Of a stretch of DNA of 64,000 nucleotides, positions 1 through 13,200 are shown piece after piece (positions within the stretch are counted from its first letter, which is position 1; every line of letters begins with the position of its first letter). The notes under the pieces were generated by a model. The model worked only from the letters and a program-made list of their open reading frames with translations, did not search any database and was not told the origin of the DNA. Made by a program: the position numbers and the translations under genes. Where the stretch lies: NCBI GenBank assembly GCA_013399695.1, contig VXAU01001778.1, positions 189,820-253,819 of the forward strand, written 5' to 3'. The stretch comes from Formicarius rufipectus (Eukaryota > Chordata > Aves > Passeriformes > Formicariidae).

Positions 1-109
1 CAAGTCCCCCTAGGAGCATCTTCCCAAACATCCTTAAATGTTGCCTCTGTGGGCTGTGCCAGCACGGGGCTGTGCCAGCACGGTGTTTGGGTAGGTCCTA
101 CACTAACAG

Positions 110-805
110 GGGTTGTCAGAGCAGCCTGAGGAGAAGCACTTGGGGGTGTTGGGGGATGAGAAGCTCAACATGTCCCGGCCGTGTGTGCCGGGACCCCAAT
201 CCCCCCGTGCCCTGGGCTGATCCCACAGCAGGAGCAGCCGCAGGGGACGGATTCTGCCCCTCTGCCCCCTCGGCTGAGACCCCCCTGCAGAGCTGCTCCA
301 GCCCTGGGAACAACTGCAGAGGGATGTGGAGCTGGTGAAGCAAATCCAGAGGAGGCCACGGGGATGCTGCAGGGCTGGAGCCCCTCTGCTCTGGAGCCAG
401 GCTGGGAGAGCTGGGAATGTTCCCCTGGAGAAGGGAAGGATCCAGGGACACCTGAGAGCCCCTTGCAGAGCCTGGAGGGGCTCCAGGAGAGCTGGAGAGG
501 GACTGGGGACAAGGGATGGAGGGACAGGACACAGGGAATGGCTTCCCAGTGCCAGAGAGCAGGGTTAGATGGGATAGTGGGAAGAAATTCTTCCCTGGAG
601 GGTGGGGAGCAGTTGCACCTGGAATTCCCAGAGCAGCTGTGGCTGCCCCATCCCTGGAAGTGTCCAAGGCCAGGCAAGGACAGGGCTTGGAGCACCCTGG
701 TCTATTGGAAGGTGTCCCTGCCCATGGGAGGGCATGGGACTGGGTGGGCTTTAGAGTCCCTTCCAACCCAAACCATTCTGGGATTCCATGATTATTTTTT
801 CCTGC
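110..805 (+). mobile_element. CR1 LINE, 3' part, songbird-type subfamily
   Basis: Reads in sense from a reverse-transcriptase tail segment (CTTGGGGGTGTTGGGGGATG) through GATGGGATAGTGGGAAGAAA to the 3' end CCAACCCAAACCATTCTGGG and ATTCCATGATT. It resembles the abundant passerine CR1 copies I know, with deletions. The long open frame over it is the LINE 3' region, not a host gene. Confidence 0.85.
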
Positions 806-1574
806 AGCACCAGGACACATTCCCTGCCCCAACTCCTCCCACAGAGGGGGAAGAACGTGACCCCCTCCCCAGCAATTTACAGAATCCTTCCTGCTCCCGC
901 ATTTACCTTTTCTGTGGGAAAAGCGTAAGGATCAAGTGCCCGGGTGGAGGTGAGGAAGTAACAGACTGGGAGCTGGGAGGCTCCTATTTATAAGCTCAAC
1001 TGTATCTTATTTTGCATCTGCCTCTGCTCTCCCTGTTCCTCGTCAGCACGGGCAAACCATGGGGTTGCTATTTATTTTCTATTTTCCTTTATTGTCATCA
1101 AATGAGCGCTGAGGATTTTTCCTGGCAGTGCTGGGGAAGGCAGGAACAGGCTCCTTCTGGGCAGAGCAATTACTCTCTTGACATCTTCACCTCCCTCCCG
1201 GCTGCCTGACAGGCCTTTCTATTTTCTCAGCTCTTTCAGGCATCTCCCGAGAAACAGAGCAGTTGTTGCAACAATAAAAATTAATACTTTGCACGCAACC
1301 CTGCGATCCTGGTGCTGTCTCCGTGCAGAGCTGGAGGCTTCCAGGTGGAAAAAGAGAAGGAAAAGCTGCTGCTGGAAGGGGGAACTGCCCCCAGATCCCC
1401 ACCCTGGATCCAAAGGCTGCCCTGGTTTTGGTGATTTCAGCACAAGGTGGTTACAGGGCATTCATCATTGTCCCAAAGTACTGGTCCGTGTTCCAGGGTG
1501 GATGGACACATGGACAGAGGGATGGGAGGACTCCAACAGCATCAGGCAGGAACAGAGACGTCGTGCAGCATCTC

Positions 1575-1710
1575 TTGAGTGTCCAAGGACAGCTTGGTCA
1601 GAGCTTGGAGCAACCTGGGCTAGTGGAAGGTGTCCCTGACCATGGCAAGGAGTGGAACAAGATGGTCTTCGAGTCTCCCCACCCAAACCATTCCACAATT
1701 CCATGATTTC
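1575..1710 (+). mobile_element. CR1 LINE 3' fragment
   Basis: Contains AGCAACCTGGGCTAGTGGAA and ends CCCAAACCATTCCACAATTC followed by CATGATT. Confidence 0.85.
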
Positions 1711-2026
1711 TGGTTCCATTCCCACTGTTGAGCATGTGCAGGTACAATGGGGAGAGGGACAAGGGGCACTAAAGCTCCAGGACGCCATCCTACTATCCAT
1801 AGGCAAGACACACACACATATAACACACACAGTGTTATCCATTTATTCCTCCTCAATCACAGCATCCTGCTGGGAACAAGACCCCTCACACTCACTCCAT
1901 CCCATGGGAACCCCTCCTATCCAAGCCAGGATGTTCCACCAGCTCCTGCACACTCCTTGAGGTTATTTTTTTTTTTTTAATACCATTTTAGGACTTGGGC
2001 AGAGGCAGTTGTGGATTTAATCCTGA

Positions 2027-2051
2027 GAATTTATTCCTTAGGAATAAATTC
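2027..2051. repeat. Perfect 11-bp inverted repeat with 3-base loop
   Basis: Left arm GAATTTATTCC (2027-2037), loop TTA, right arm GGAATAAATTC (2041-2051). The arms are exact reverse complements. No flanking target-site duplication was recognised. Confidence 0.9.
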
Positions 2052-3482
2052 AACAACCTTCCTTTCTCTGGACTGGAACGTGAGCTCCTTCCAGATCCCT
2101 AAACACAGATAAGCTCTGGGAGGATACCTGGGGGAAGTATCAGATTCCTGCTCTATTCTTGTCCTATTTTCCAGGAAGCCAATTTTGGCCATTGTGGAGA
2201 TAAAACCCTGGGCTCCTGAGATATTTCCAGGGCTGCTCTGATCCACTACAGCTCCTCTTCCCTGCGGGATTAACCCCTGCTGAACTCCCCACAAAACCAA
2301 CCCAGACTCTGCTTAAAAACACCAACAAGCTGCTTTCTCCCTCCTGCAGCCCCCAACCCGGGGGGAGGTGGAGAGGAAGAGGGAGAAGATGGTTTTTTCA
2401 GCAGTTTGGTGCCTCCCACTGAAATCCCTCTATCTCCCTTTCGGGGTTTGGTTGTTTCAAAGGAGCTTTTTGCACATTAGTCATCCCCTCTCCCGAGTTG
2501 CATAACGGCACAGCTAAAAATTGCATCCTGTGGCAGCTCCTGCCCAGCCCTCCTTGCTCCGGTGGGAAGCAGATTTTGGAGGGTCCACCAAAGGTTCTCC
2601 ACACCAGACAACCAGCTCTGCTGTTGGGATGAGCTGCTTTGGGAGCTGGGGGTGGAGAGGGTGGGATCTCCTGGGATCAGCTCTGGGGCTGATCCTCTGC
2701 TTAAAACCCAACACTTGAGCATCCTGGTCTGATTCAAGGGACAGGGTTTTGTGCCTGGCTCATCCCCAAAGTCAGGCTGTGACCCTGGCAAATCATTTAT
2801 GATCCAGAGACCACTGGAATCATGGAGGGTGACCTTCGCTCTGGCAGGGCATGGGGATCTTCCAGCTCCTCCTGCTCCAGGAGGGGAGAATGAGCCAGAG
2901 AAATGCCTGCATGAGCCACTGGACTCACTCAGTCCATGGATTTTTGGGTCATTCATGGACCTGCCCAGTTACCCCAACGATTTCCTAGGGGAACACACTT
3001 CAATTACAGAAATCCAAGGAAAGCAGCTACACCACCAACACACACGTTCTGCCAGCAAGGGGTGAATTCCCAGTACAGCACAGGGGTCAGGAACCACTAC
3101 AGGACACTCCAGGCAGAGGATGGATGCAGCTCTTCCCAATTTCTCCCCAAATCCCCAGAAGTTCCAGCTCCAGCACCAGGTCTGTGCAGGGTTCAGCTCC
3201 TTCCACCCAGCCCCAGGATCCAGTTCACGGCACCAAGTTATTCCACCTCTTTTCTGACTCTCTTCAGCTCTCACAGGAAAGGAAGCAAAATAAAAGGGAA
3301 GAACTTCTTGTTGGCCCCACAGAAGGACTCAGAGGGGATTGTTTTGGGGATGGAACTGGTTCCTCCTGGCAGCTCCTTCTGTACACTGAGGGGAAATTGA
3401 GGCACAGGGAGCCTGGGATGGAGCAAGATCCTGGCTGTGGGACGTGCCCAAATCCATCCTGCCTGCTTTCAGATGCAGGCCC

Positions 3483-3560
3483 ATGGAATCACAGAATCAT
3501 TAGGGTTGGAAAAGACCTCTGAGACCATCAAGTCCAACCTTTGCCCACAGGGATCCTCAC
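3483..3560 (-). mobile_element. CR1 LINE 3' fragment, reverse orientation
   Basis: Begins AATCACAGAATCATTAGGGT and continues TGGAAAAGACCTCTGAGACC, the reverse complement of a CR1 3' end. The outer boundary is uncertain. Confidence 0.8.
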
Positions 3561-6500
3561 TCTGCATCATTTCCTGAGCTCCAGCTCCAGCTGGACCATG
3601 GTGGTGGGGGACGGGTCTGACCCCTAAAAAGGCTTTTGGGGCTTTTTCTTTTTAAATACACAAAAAACTGACTTCTGGTCCCCAGAAAAGTCTCCAGGCT
3701 GCAGCCCTGACTTGCTCAGAGTGAGGAAAGAGGTTGTGAGAGCATCCAGGTGGGATTCCAGAGCAGAGCTGTACCCCCCAAACCAGCCCCTTGTAGCCCC
3801 AAACCCCAGATAACAGAGAGAGAAATGAGTGAGAAATCAGGGACTGGAAGGTTTGTTGGAGTTCCAGAAGACACCTGAGATCATCCAAAATCACCCCAAA
3901 AAACTAGTAAATGTGAGCAAACCCCAGCAGTGCAACAGGGAGTTTGGCACTGCAGCCTCATCCTTCTAAGGACAGGGAGGATCCAGTCCAAAGGCAGCTC
4001 CCGTTCCCGTGGGAATGCTCTGCCCCACCACCCTCCGTCCATCTCAAACAGGAATTCATCCTCTCTTGCCATTTAGACATCATTTTGCCTCAAATCTCTC
4101 CTGTCCCCACTGTTCAACACCAGCAGCAGCTTCCTCAGGAACCCTTATTCCTCCTTCCAGCACCTCCCAGCTCCTCACGGGATCATCCCTACCTATCAGC
4201 CCAGCCTCGCCCAGGGCCCTCCAGCCTCCACAGGACCTCAGGACTGGTTTCCGAGGTCCATCCCTGAGGTTGGATGGAGAATCAGACACAATCTGTGAAA
4301 GAATAAGTGTGATTTAGGCAGAAAAAGGCACAAAACAAGAGGGGAACAACTGCTGGGCAGGGAATAGAGGTTTATTCATCTGTTGCCTCCAGAAATTTGA
4401 GGCTGGATTAAATAAAAAAAAAAAAAAAAAAGAACCTAAAATTATATGAACTCAGCCATTTCCAGCACAATGAGATATAATTTTATGAGTCAACATGTCC
4501 TTCTTGTGTTTCCACCACCCTTGAGCCCAAGTGCAACCAGCCCACGGGAGGGTGGGCTTGGCACCAGGGGAATCACAGGCCTGGTTTATTTGGGATGAAT
4601 ACGGTTTTGAGGGGTTGGAAAATACCCCAAAATACTCCAGGGACAGTCCTGAGCACATGGACATGAGACAAGGTCAGTGGAGATGTTACAGCTCCTGCAC
4701 ACCAGGACAGGGGGAGCTGGAGAGGATCAGAACCAGCTTCTCGGGGATGAGGATCCAGCTTGGACTCTGGAAACCGGAGTTGTTGGGAAGGAGGGGCCGG
4801 AGCAGCACGGTACAGAGCAGGGTCCAGGAGGTGTTTTAGAGGATGGAGGGGACAGGAGAGCAGGGGCTCTGCAGAGGACAGGGAGAGCTGCAGCGGGACG
4901 TGAGTGGGGCCAAGGCCACCGTGGATCCTGCCACACCAGCTATGCTGCTCAGGCTCCGGGATTTTCCATAGCCTTGGTGGAGAGAACACACAGGTTAGAG
5001 CCGAGCAGCCCCGCTCCCAAGGTTCGGAAATCTGGGAGCACCAGGGCAGTGTCACCAGCCCCACACCCCAATCAACCCCCTAAAAAATTCAGGAATGGCT
5101 TCTGGAGGGCAAAAAATCCTCCTGATTTTTCTCCCTCCCTCTGTGGAGCAGCACGGGCCAAATCCAGGACTTGGAAGTTTTCAGTCCTGGGAGACCATAT
5201 CGCTTCTGGGGGGTGTTGGGTTTTGCTTCCCAAATTTCACTGAATGAGAGATGAAACTGAGGGGTTTGTGGGCTGAAGCAGAAGGGGAAACGCAGCAGAA
5301 CTCAAACAAATATGGGATTTGGAAGGAGTTATTCCCAAAGCTCTGGGTTCTAAACCCCAAGCTGCTGCTGACACCCTCCTGTGTGGAAAGCAGCAGATAG
5401 ATGAGCTCATCATTTTCCATCAGGAATTGCATTAAAGAGCAATTATTTCTATTTCTTTAAGCACAGGAACCCTTCACACTCCCCAGAAAAATCCAGGAAT
5501 TGCTCCAGCTTTTACTGGAAAAGCAAACAGCCAGAAGAAATGCCCTCACAGGCCAAAAGCCCCTTTTCATGCTGGAAAGGCACTAAGTATTTGCACTGAA
5601 AACTGGATTTTTAGGTCCAACCAGCAGCACTGTTAAGGCCGAGTCTGTTCCCTGGATCTGCTGCCAAAATATGGAAAATTGATAATGCTCCTGGCCATGC
5701 TGAGCCCCATGTCCCTGCACCTGCATCTTCCTGGGGGTGCAAGCCAAGCCTGAGCCTTTCCCAAGCACCAGCGGGATCCAGGGAAAGCAGGAGCGTGGAA
5801 GTGAACGGGGCGAGCAGAGGGAGCAGCTTCTGACAGTGGAAAAACAGGGTGATGGGCAACCCCCTGGGTAGTGCCGAGCTTGGGATCCCTCCCTGTGTCC
5901 CCCCGGGGTGTTTATGGGGCATTTTGGGTTCTGCTTTGGGGGTCCTGGTCCACCCAGGCTGGTTTAGGTTTGGATCAGAGATTAACACTCCCACTGGAGC
6001 AATCACAGCATCACCCCAAGGAGGATGCTGAGACAAAAGCACTACCTGGAAAAGGCTCCAGAGCACTTTAAACCTGATTTCTATGCCCTTTTTATATGTT
6101 TTCCCCTAATCATTTCTCAGCTCCAGCACACACCAGGGAGGATGAGGATTCTTCAACCCTTCCCCACCACTCAGTCCCCAGAGAAGCTCCTCATTTTACG
6201 AGCAGGGGACAGAGGGACAAACCTGTTGCTGATTCCAGCCAAGCTTTCCCAGTCCCTGCAGTGGAAGCAGGAGCAGAATCAGGCCCCAAGGAGAGGAGGT
6301 TTTACTTTCTGGCTTGGATCCACACAGCAAATGAGGAGGTGAGATGGCCCTGAGCTGGGGAGGACCTGGGGATGTTTCCCACCTACAGCAGCTGATGCAA
6401 CCCCCTCTCTGCTACCAACAACACCCCAAAAATCTGCATCAGGCTCATCCTTCCTCAGCCCTTGCTCTTTTCCTGGGAGAGCTGTGGCTCTTTGGAGCAT

Positions 6501-7514
6501 TCATGTGTTCCCCTGCCACACTGAGCACTGTGTGTGGGAAGGAATCCTGCTGAGACCCAACAGTGTCTGAAAGCTTTGGACAACCCTGGATCCAGCACCC
6601 AAACAGCACCAGTTTGGCAGGAGGAGTCAGGGGTCAGGGCTTGCTGGAAGCCTTGGTGGTGATACAATTTTAGGGGAATGTTCTTTGTCCTCTTGATCCA
6701 ATCTCTGGTCCAAAAAAAAAACCCCAAAAATATGGAAACGGGCACAGAAATGAGGCCAAAATCACTCTGCTCTGTCTGATTAAATCTCCAACACCACATT
6801 TTCGGGCAGCACTTCCTAAAGGTGTTGCATTCCCCGAGGGACCCTCTGCAACTCCAAGGGCAAACCTGCCAAAGGCCAATGCTCCCTTCTCTCCATCAGT
6901 TTATTCCCAAGCCACATTTGCAGGAGCACCTGGGAATTGCTCAGGGCTCCACCCCTGGAACCCACCATCATTTCCCACCAAGGCCAGGGCCAGGTGAAGC
7001 CAAAACGCACCCCAGGGTTGTGCTCCAATTGCCACTGGTGCAGTTCATGAAGGGAGCTGGAATCCCAGTAACACCAGTGCCACCTGAGGTCGCTGAGATT
7101 GCTGATTGGGTTTGCTGCCAACAGAGAGAGTTGGGCACATCAGGGTGGGTGACACCCTGGGGGTCCTGCCAGGCTGAGTTTCCCCAAGGAATCCCTCAGC
7201 TCCCAGAGCAGGCACAGGCTGAGAGCCAGGAGCAGATGGGAAGGGGTAAAGCAGGGAGGCAGCAATGCCCAGAAGTGCCTGTGCTTGTTTATAAAGAGGC
7301 CTGGCATCGTGTCCCTGTGCCAGTGTGGGCTGGTCCTGGCTCCTCCCAGGCAGTGCTGGTGGAAACTCACGTGGGCATCCCCAGCTCCACCCCAGGTCAG
7401 GGCCCTGCACCGACAGCACGAGACAGAGGGACAAACCAGCTGCAGGATGCTCTGGGTTTGGCCAGTGAGCCAGAAGCTGCTGCTGTGCCACCTTAACCTG
7501 CTGATAAAGAGGGG

Positions 7515-7620
7515 CAAGGTATTGAAAAGGTGTGTGGATGTGGCACCTGGGGACACGGGCAGGGCTGGAGAACTCGATCGTGGAGCTCTTTTCCAGCCTA
7601 AATGATTCCATGATTCCATC
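7515..7620 (+). mobile_element. CR1 LINE 3' fragment
   Basis: Contains GTGTGTGGATGTGGCACCTG and ends TTTTCCAGCCTAAATGATTC then CATGATTCCAT. Confidence 0.85.
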
Positions 7621-8182
7621 ACAACTAATCTTGCTGGCACAGGGGGGGCTGGACTCATCCTGACCTCACATCCTAAAACAGCCAACGTGTCTCGACCCAG
7701 CAGGACACACTTTTGGGAACTGCTGAAGGAAGAACAGGGGTCTGAAGCCATTCCTGGCAGCAAGGGAGCAAAGTGACACCACTGGAGGCATCCACAGGGA
7801 CAAGAAACATATTCCACATGGGAATCCAGACAGAATCCTGTTCTCCAGGGCCCAGGCCCAAGGGCTGGTGAGTAAGGGGGTAACTCTTCTCTTTGAGTTG
7901 CCCCAACAAGACGAAACACTGCAACTGGGCTTGAATCATGATGGATATTGAGATCTGCAGCTTATTCCTGAACCAGCTCCATCTCCTGCTTTCCACAGCT
8001 TGCAGAGACACCAGTACCTGTCCCAGGATCTGACAGATGGCCATCAGTGAGTCGGGCTCAGAACCAAGCTCATCTCAATTTGCAGAGCTGCCAAGAACCC
8101 AGTACCAGAACAAACAGCCTCAGCAGGAGATAAATCAGGACTGAGGGAAGAGGAGCCTCTGCAGCTCCCAACGGCTCCTGCT

Positions 8183-8196
8183 CTGCCCCCTGGTCA
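8183..8196 (-). promoter_or_regulatory. CTCF-like core motif (reverse strand)
   Basis: In minus sense TGACCAGGGGGCAG matches about 12 of 14 core positions. It lies downstream of KCNC4 exon 3. Confidence 0.35.
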
Positions 8197-10019
8197 TCTC
8201 TGGTCACCTCTGGTCACCCCTGACCACTGGTGAGTTTCACCAGGGCAGCCCTGACCTCCTGGCTCAGCATCCCATCAGTCTGTCCCTGCAAGCAGAACAC
8301 AGGTATCAAGGTTCCCTCTTCCCAAAAGTTCTCATCCATCACTGAAGCCCCTCCAGATCCACCTTTCACCAGGTGCACCACCATTTCAGCAACATGGGGA
8401 TAAGTGACCCTACACCTCTATTTTAAATTGTAAAAAGCACTCTGACATCTGCAGGGAAGACACCAGAACACCCCAAAAATGATCACCAAAGTGTCCTTTC
8501 CCATCCATGCCACTGCCACCAAGCAAGGAGAGAAACCTCCTGTCTCTTGCAACCCTGAGATGGGATTTGCCAGCAGTGAAAGCAGCTCTGGATCCTCAGC
8601 TCTGAGAGCTCCTCCAGGCTCCAGTGGAACCAGGTTCAAATGCTTCAGGTGAAAAGATGCCCAACCTCAACATTTTCTAAGGATGAAGATCTGCACTAAC
8701 TTTCATCCCTCTTCTTCATCCCTTCCAGTTCAGCCTCCCCACTATCAGTCTGGAGCAGGACTAGAGTCCCCTCACCTCTTCACATTATCAGGCATTAAGA
8801 AAAGAGACCAACTTCACAGGAAAAGGCACTTCCAGGAAAAAAACATGAAGCATTTCAAGCAAATATTTGATAGTATTTGCCTGGAGATGAGCAAAGATTT
8901 TCTTTTTTTTTCCCCTCTTTCTACAGCTCAGCCAGAATGCCAAAGGGAATTCTTAATTTCCCAGGAGGAAATAACCAATTTGCTTCTACTACTGTGGTAA
9001 ATGCGATTGCCCCCAAACACCCCCCCTGCATCCCCAGCCCATCCAATCTCGACCATCCCAAGCAGTTCCACAAGGAACAGACCCCCGAGGGTCTCCAAAG
9101 CACCAGCAGCTCTTGGGGTGCAGCTCATCATCCCTTCTCCTGCCTGGTCCCAGCTCCAGGCACCACTCACTGTGAGCATCAGTTGGTACCCAGGAGCTGG
9201 AAGTAGGTCAGCTCTGCAGCCACACCATCCCACACCACTCTGGACACAAAAAACCCTGCAGAGCTAAAAAACTCAGCAGTGCCATAAGAATTATCCCAGC
9301 AATCAAGGCTGCAGCTGGATTTTGTGGCTCTGGATTTCCCCTCCCTGGGGGTGGAGCGTTGGAGAGGGGCAGAGAGGGCTGGGACCAGGCTGACAAGGAC
9401 TTTGTTTTGTCATGGCAGGAGAAGGTTTGTGTTTTCCTGACTTGTCTCCCCTTCAGTTTTCCATGGAAAACCTCAACACTTAAGCACAGCTCCCTTTCCA
9501 AAGCCAGAGGAGTCTTTCTGGCAGCCCAGAGCTTCTGGCAAGACAGCACTTGACATATCACAGCTCCCCACGCCCGAACCCACCAAAAGCCATCGGAAGG
9601 GGAGAGGAAAGGAAAACCTGGGCAGTTTTTTCCTCCTGAAAACCTTTTGGTCACCTTCAGTCACAACCTCACCACGTGCCCAGGAGAGACGGTCCCCTCA
9701 CACCACCCAGATATGGGGGCTGAAATGCAGAGAAGAAGAGTGGGAATGGCAGGAGAATTTGGAGCACTGGGGAGCAGAAAAGCTTGTCCCCAAGGAGGGC
9801 AGTGTCACCAGTGTCACAGACCCCAAACAGAGGTAATCACGAGGAGGAGAAAACAAAAAGTGTGGAGCCAGCATGGAGACATGTGGTGGAGGTGAAGCAG
9901 ATGGAGAGGCAGGAAGATGTGGATTTGGGGAGCAGAGAAGAGCCAGGTGGGTGGGTGGAGATGAACCCCTCCCTGCCTTGGATGGATAACAAACCTCCAC
10001 CTCTCTCCTCCAGCCATAC

Positions 10020-10205
10020 CTTTCTGGATGCCTCCATCAGCTGCACAGGAGAAGTCCCCTGCAGCCAGCAGGAAGCACGTGGAGGATTTCTTGTTCTTGT
10101 CCCGGGTGCTGCAGCGGCGCCCAGGACGCTTCTCCTCGCCCGTCGGCGACAGCGGCTGCTCCTCATCGGACAGCACCACGTTGGCCTCCCCGTTCTGCTT
10201 GGAGT
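10020..10205 (-). CDS. KCNC4: KCNC4 coding exon 3 (C-terminal tail)
   Basis: 186 bases; acceptor CCTTGCAG|ACTCCAAG (AG at 10207-10206), donor CAGAAAG|GTATGG (GT at 10019-10018), ending in phase 1. Encodes residues 530-591, beginning DSKQNGEANVVLSDEE and ending near GGIQK, which lines up with the human tail as I recall it (DSKQNGDANAVLSDEE to GSVRK). Reading through the donor gives an unrelated tail, so at least one further coding exon should follow. Confidence 0.93.
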
Positions 10206-13200
10206 CTGCAAGGAGGTGGCAGAGACCCATCAGCAGCTGGTAAAGCCACAGGAAAATGTACTTGTGGTGGTCAGAGCGGTGTGGTCAGACCATTCAAGGA
10301 AGCAGATGCAACCGGGTTGCAGATGGTCCGGAGCAATCCCACTAATTCAGGGACAATCCCAGCCTGGACACATTAATTTGGGGTTTCCAGGGGAGCAGGA
10401 CCATCCCAGACTTAATTTCAAGCAGCAAGGCCCTGCTGAGGGTTATAAACCCTGCACAAAGCCAAAGCTAGGGAAGAAACACCCCAGGTCTTTGAGATCC
10501 ACCCACCTGATTGGTGGGAATTAGCTCTCCAAAAATTCACACTGCCGAGGAAGCAGCTGCTCAGGATGGTGGGAAGTGCTAATTTATGTCACCTGACTCG
10601 CTGGTTCTTTGGTTGAGAGGAGGTTCTGCCACATGAGGGCCTGGCCTGAGCTCCTGGGTGGGTGTTGGGGTGAAGGGATAGGGTTGACTTGCTCCTCCAC
10701 AGCTCCTGCTCCCCAGTGCCCAGCTCCTGGGGCGGATGGGATGTGTAGGCATGTGGAAAAGGGAGGTTTATAAAGGAAATGGGCTATTTGGGTCATTCAG
10801 TGCTCCCTGTGTCCCCACAGGTGAAGGGCACTGTTAGACACACGTTCCAGATGTGCAGCTGCTCAGGGGTGACCTCAGTGAACATCCTGTTGGTGCAGGA
10901 CACAACCTCACCATGGTCCCTCCTGTTTCAGCTGCTCCAGAGGTGCCAAAGGCAGCAAACCAAGAGGGCAGAGCAGCTGCTGTGGCCACAGTCACACCAA
11001 GACAGGGCTCCCACTGACCCCCATGCTGAACCCAAGGGGTGGTGCCCACCAAGAGCCACCTAAAACTGGGGCCATGCCCTCTCCTGACCCAGAGGGAGGA
11101 CAGGCCAACCCCCAAACTTCAGCATGAGAGCAAAGAATAAATGTACAGGCACTGGTTTTGCGCAGGGTTTGGGAATTCTATCTGGCACAAGAATGGCGAG
11201 GTGGGGTCAAGCCTCAGGGAATATCCATGGATTTATCAAATTTGGAGAAAGTTTCCATGATTTCTGGTAGAAGGAAGCAAAGGAAAATCTATCTCAAGGT
11301 CATGGCCAGGCTAAGGTGGGAATTGGGCAAGTGGCCTTACCTCTGCCAGCATGAGGGAGAGATGGACTAGGTAGGGACACCTGGAATCCCACCGCAGTGA
11401 GTTGATCTATGCCATTAGGAGAGCAGGATATGGCCTTTCCCACCTTTCCTGGAGGGGGTACTTGATCTGCAGCATCCTGATGCTCCAACAGGGCCCCCAA
11501 CACCCTCCCACCCAAAAGCGCCAGCCCCTCCCCACCTCCAGAGCTGGAGGTCACACCCTGCACCATCCCCAAGGGCTCCGGGACACAGCGGACCAAAAAT
11601 ATTGCCTTGGGTGCTCCCAGAGGTCTCTCCCTCCCTGCTGCCCACCTTTGGGCTCTCACCTGACCGTTTCCGCTCAGTGCCCCCCTCTTCCACGGCCAGC
11701 GGGCAGGTGTCGCTCTGGGTGCTGTTCCGGGGGGAGTTCTCCTCAGACTTGCCATAGGTTGGGGAGTCCAGAGGGGCTGGACGGGGTATATGCTTTTTCT
11801 TCTTCTTTGGCAGCTTCTGCTTGGCCATGGCCAAGGAATAGTACATCCCAAAGTTATTGACGATGACAGGCACAGGCATGGCGATGGTGAGCACCCCGGC
11901 CAGGGCGCACAGAGCGCCCACCACCATCCCTGACCAGGTCTTTGGGTACATGTCACCGTAGCCCAGGGTGGTCATGGTGACCACGGCCCACCAGAACCCA
12001 ATGGGGATGTTCTTAAAATGGGTGGGGTCGCTCCCAGTGGGGTCAGAGGTCTTGGCCCCGATGCGCTCGGCGTAGTAGATCATGGTGGCGAAAATCAACA
12101 CCCCCAAGGCCAGGAAGATGATAAGGAGGAGGAACTCATTGGTGCTGGCCCTCAGGGTGTGGCCCAGCACCCGGAGACCCACAAAGTGCCGCGTCAGCTT
12201 GAAGATCCGGAGGATCCGGACAAAGCGAACCACCCGCAGGAAGCCCAGCACGTCCCGGGCAGCTTTGGAGGACAGACCACTGAGACCCACCTCCAGGTAG
12301 AAGGGCAGGATGGCCACGAAGTCAATAATGTTGAGCAGGTTTTTGATGAAGAGGAGCTTGTCTGGGCAGCAGATGATGCGAACCAGGAACTCGAGGGTGA
12401 ACCAGAGGACGCAGACGCCCTCGATGTAGGTGAGGATGGGCTCTGTCTCCACCTTGTGCGTCAGCAGCACCGTCGTGGTGTTGCCGACCACGAGGGTCTC
12501 TGTCACGTTGACATCGATGTTGAAGGCCTCGTGTGTCTCCAGGCAGAAGGTTGTGATGGAGACCAGGATGAAGAAAAGGGAGGCAAAAGCAACGACCTGG
12601 AAAAAGCAGGAGTTACATGGGGCTGTGAGTGATGTGGGACAACCTCTCCCTCCCTGGAGGAGGCTCAAACCCACCAGCCCACAACCAAGGGTGGAGAGTG
12701 GGGAGAGATCCCTCGACCTGGCCCAGACCTTAGTGTCTGGAGCCATCTGTCCAGAACCCTTCTTAAAGTACTACAACATGTGCAAGGGAAGGTGTGGTGG
12801 GCTCCAGCTGCGGCTGGAGAGGTGCCAGAGATGAGTGATGGGGATGGAGGGAGACCTGGAACAGCCTGGGATTGGAGCAAGACTCCACTGGGAACAGACA
12901 CAAAATTTAAGAATTTAATTCTTAAATTTTAAGAGGACAAATTCAAAGAGTTTTCCCCCACATTCACCCCATACAGCACCAGATGAGAGGTTCCCATCAT
13001 TCCTGACTGTGAGGTTCAGGGTCTGGATGTGTCAGAGATGTCCTTTCACCCCCTCCTTGCTCCCTGAGGGTCAGCGGTGGGTGATGTGTCCACAGAAGGT
13101 CCCAGGACTGAGAGAGCAGGACAAGGAGAGGAGCAGACAGAGCTCAGCCTCCCACTGAGGCCCAGACCTGGTGGCACCCAGATGTTCCCCTCTGTCCCCT

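Larger units (their letters stand above)
1..10019. other. KCNC4 intron 3 and/or downstream DNA, no coding exon recognised
   Basis: Downstream of KCNC4 exon 3 in transcript direction. I looked on the minus strand for codon patterns of the two known Kv3.4 tail types (beginning GTFVL or GYEKSR) after an AG acceptor and found none. The region holds CR1 fragments (110-805, 1575-1710, 3483-3560, 7515-7620), an A run at 4411-4431, a perfect inverted repeat at 2027-2051 and a CTCF-like motif at 8183-8196. TTTATT at 4371-4376 would be a minus-strand AATAAA, but its downstream GT-rich element is weak. Confidence 0.6.

Noticed and set aside
181..993. 270-codon open frame on the plus strand
   Set aside because: It lies mostly over the CR1 3' region and reflects the LINE sequence rather than a host gene.
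4371..4431. Minus-strand AATAAA plus nearby A run as the KCNC4 3' end
   Set aside because: The A run is on the opposite strand, the GT-rich element is weak, and no terminal exon was found to connect to it.
12018..12632. 204-codon plus-strand open frame
   Set aside because: It is the antisense shadow of KCNC4 exon 2.
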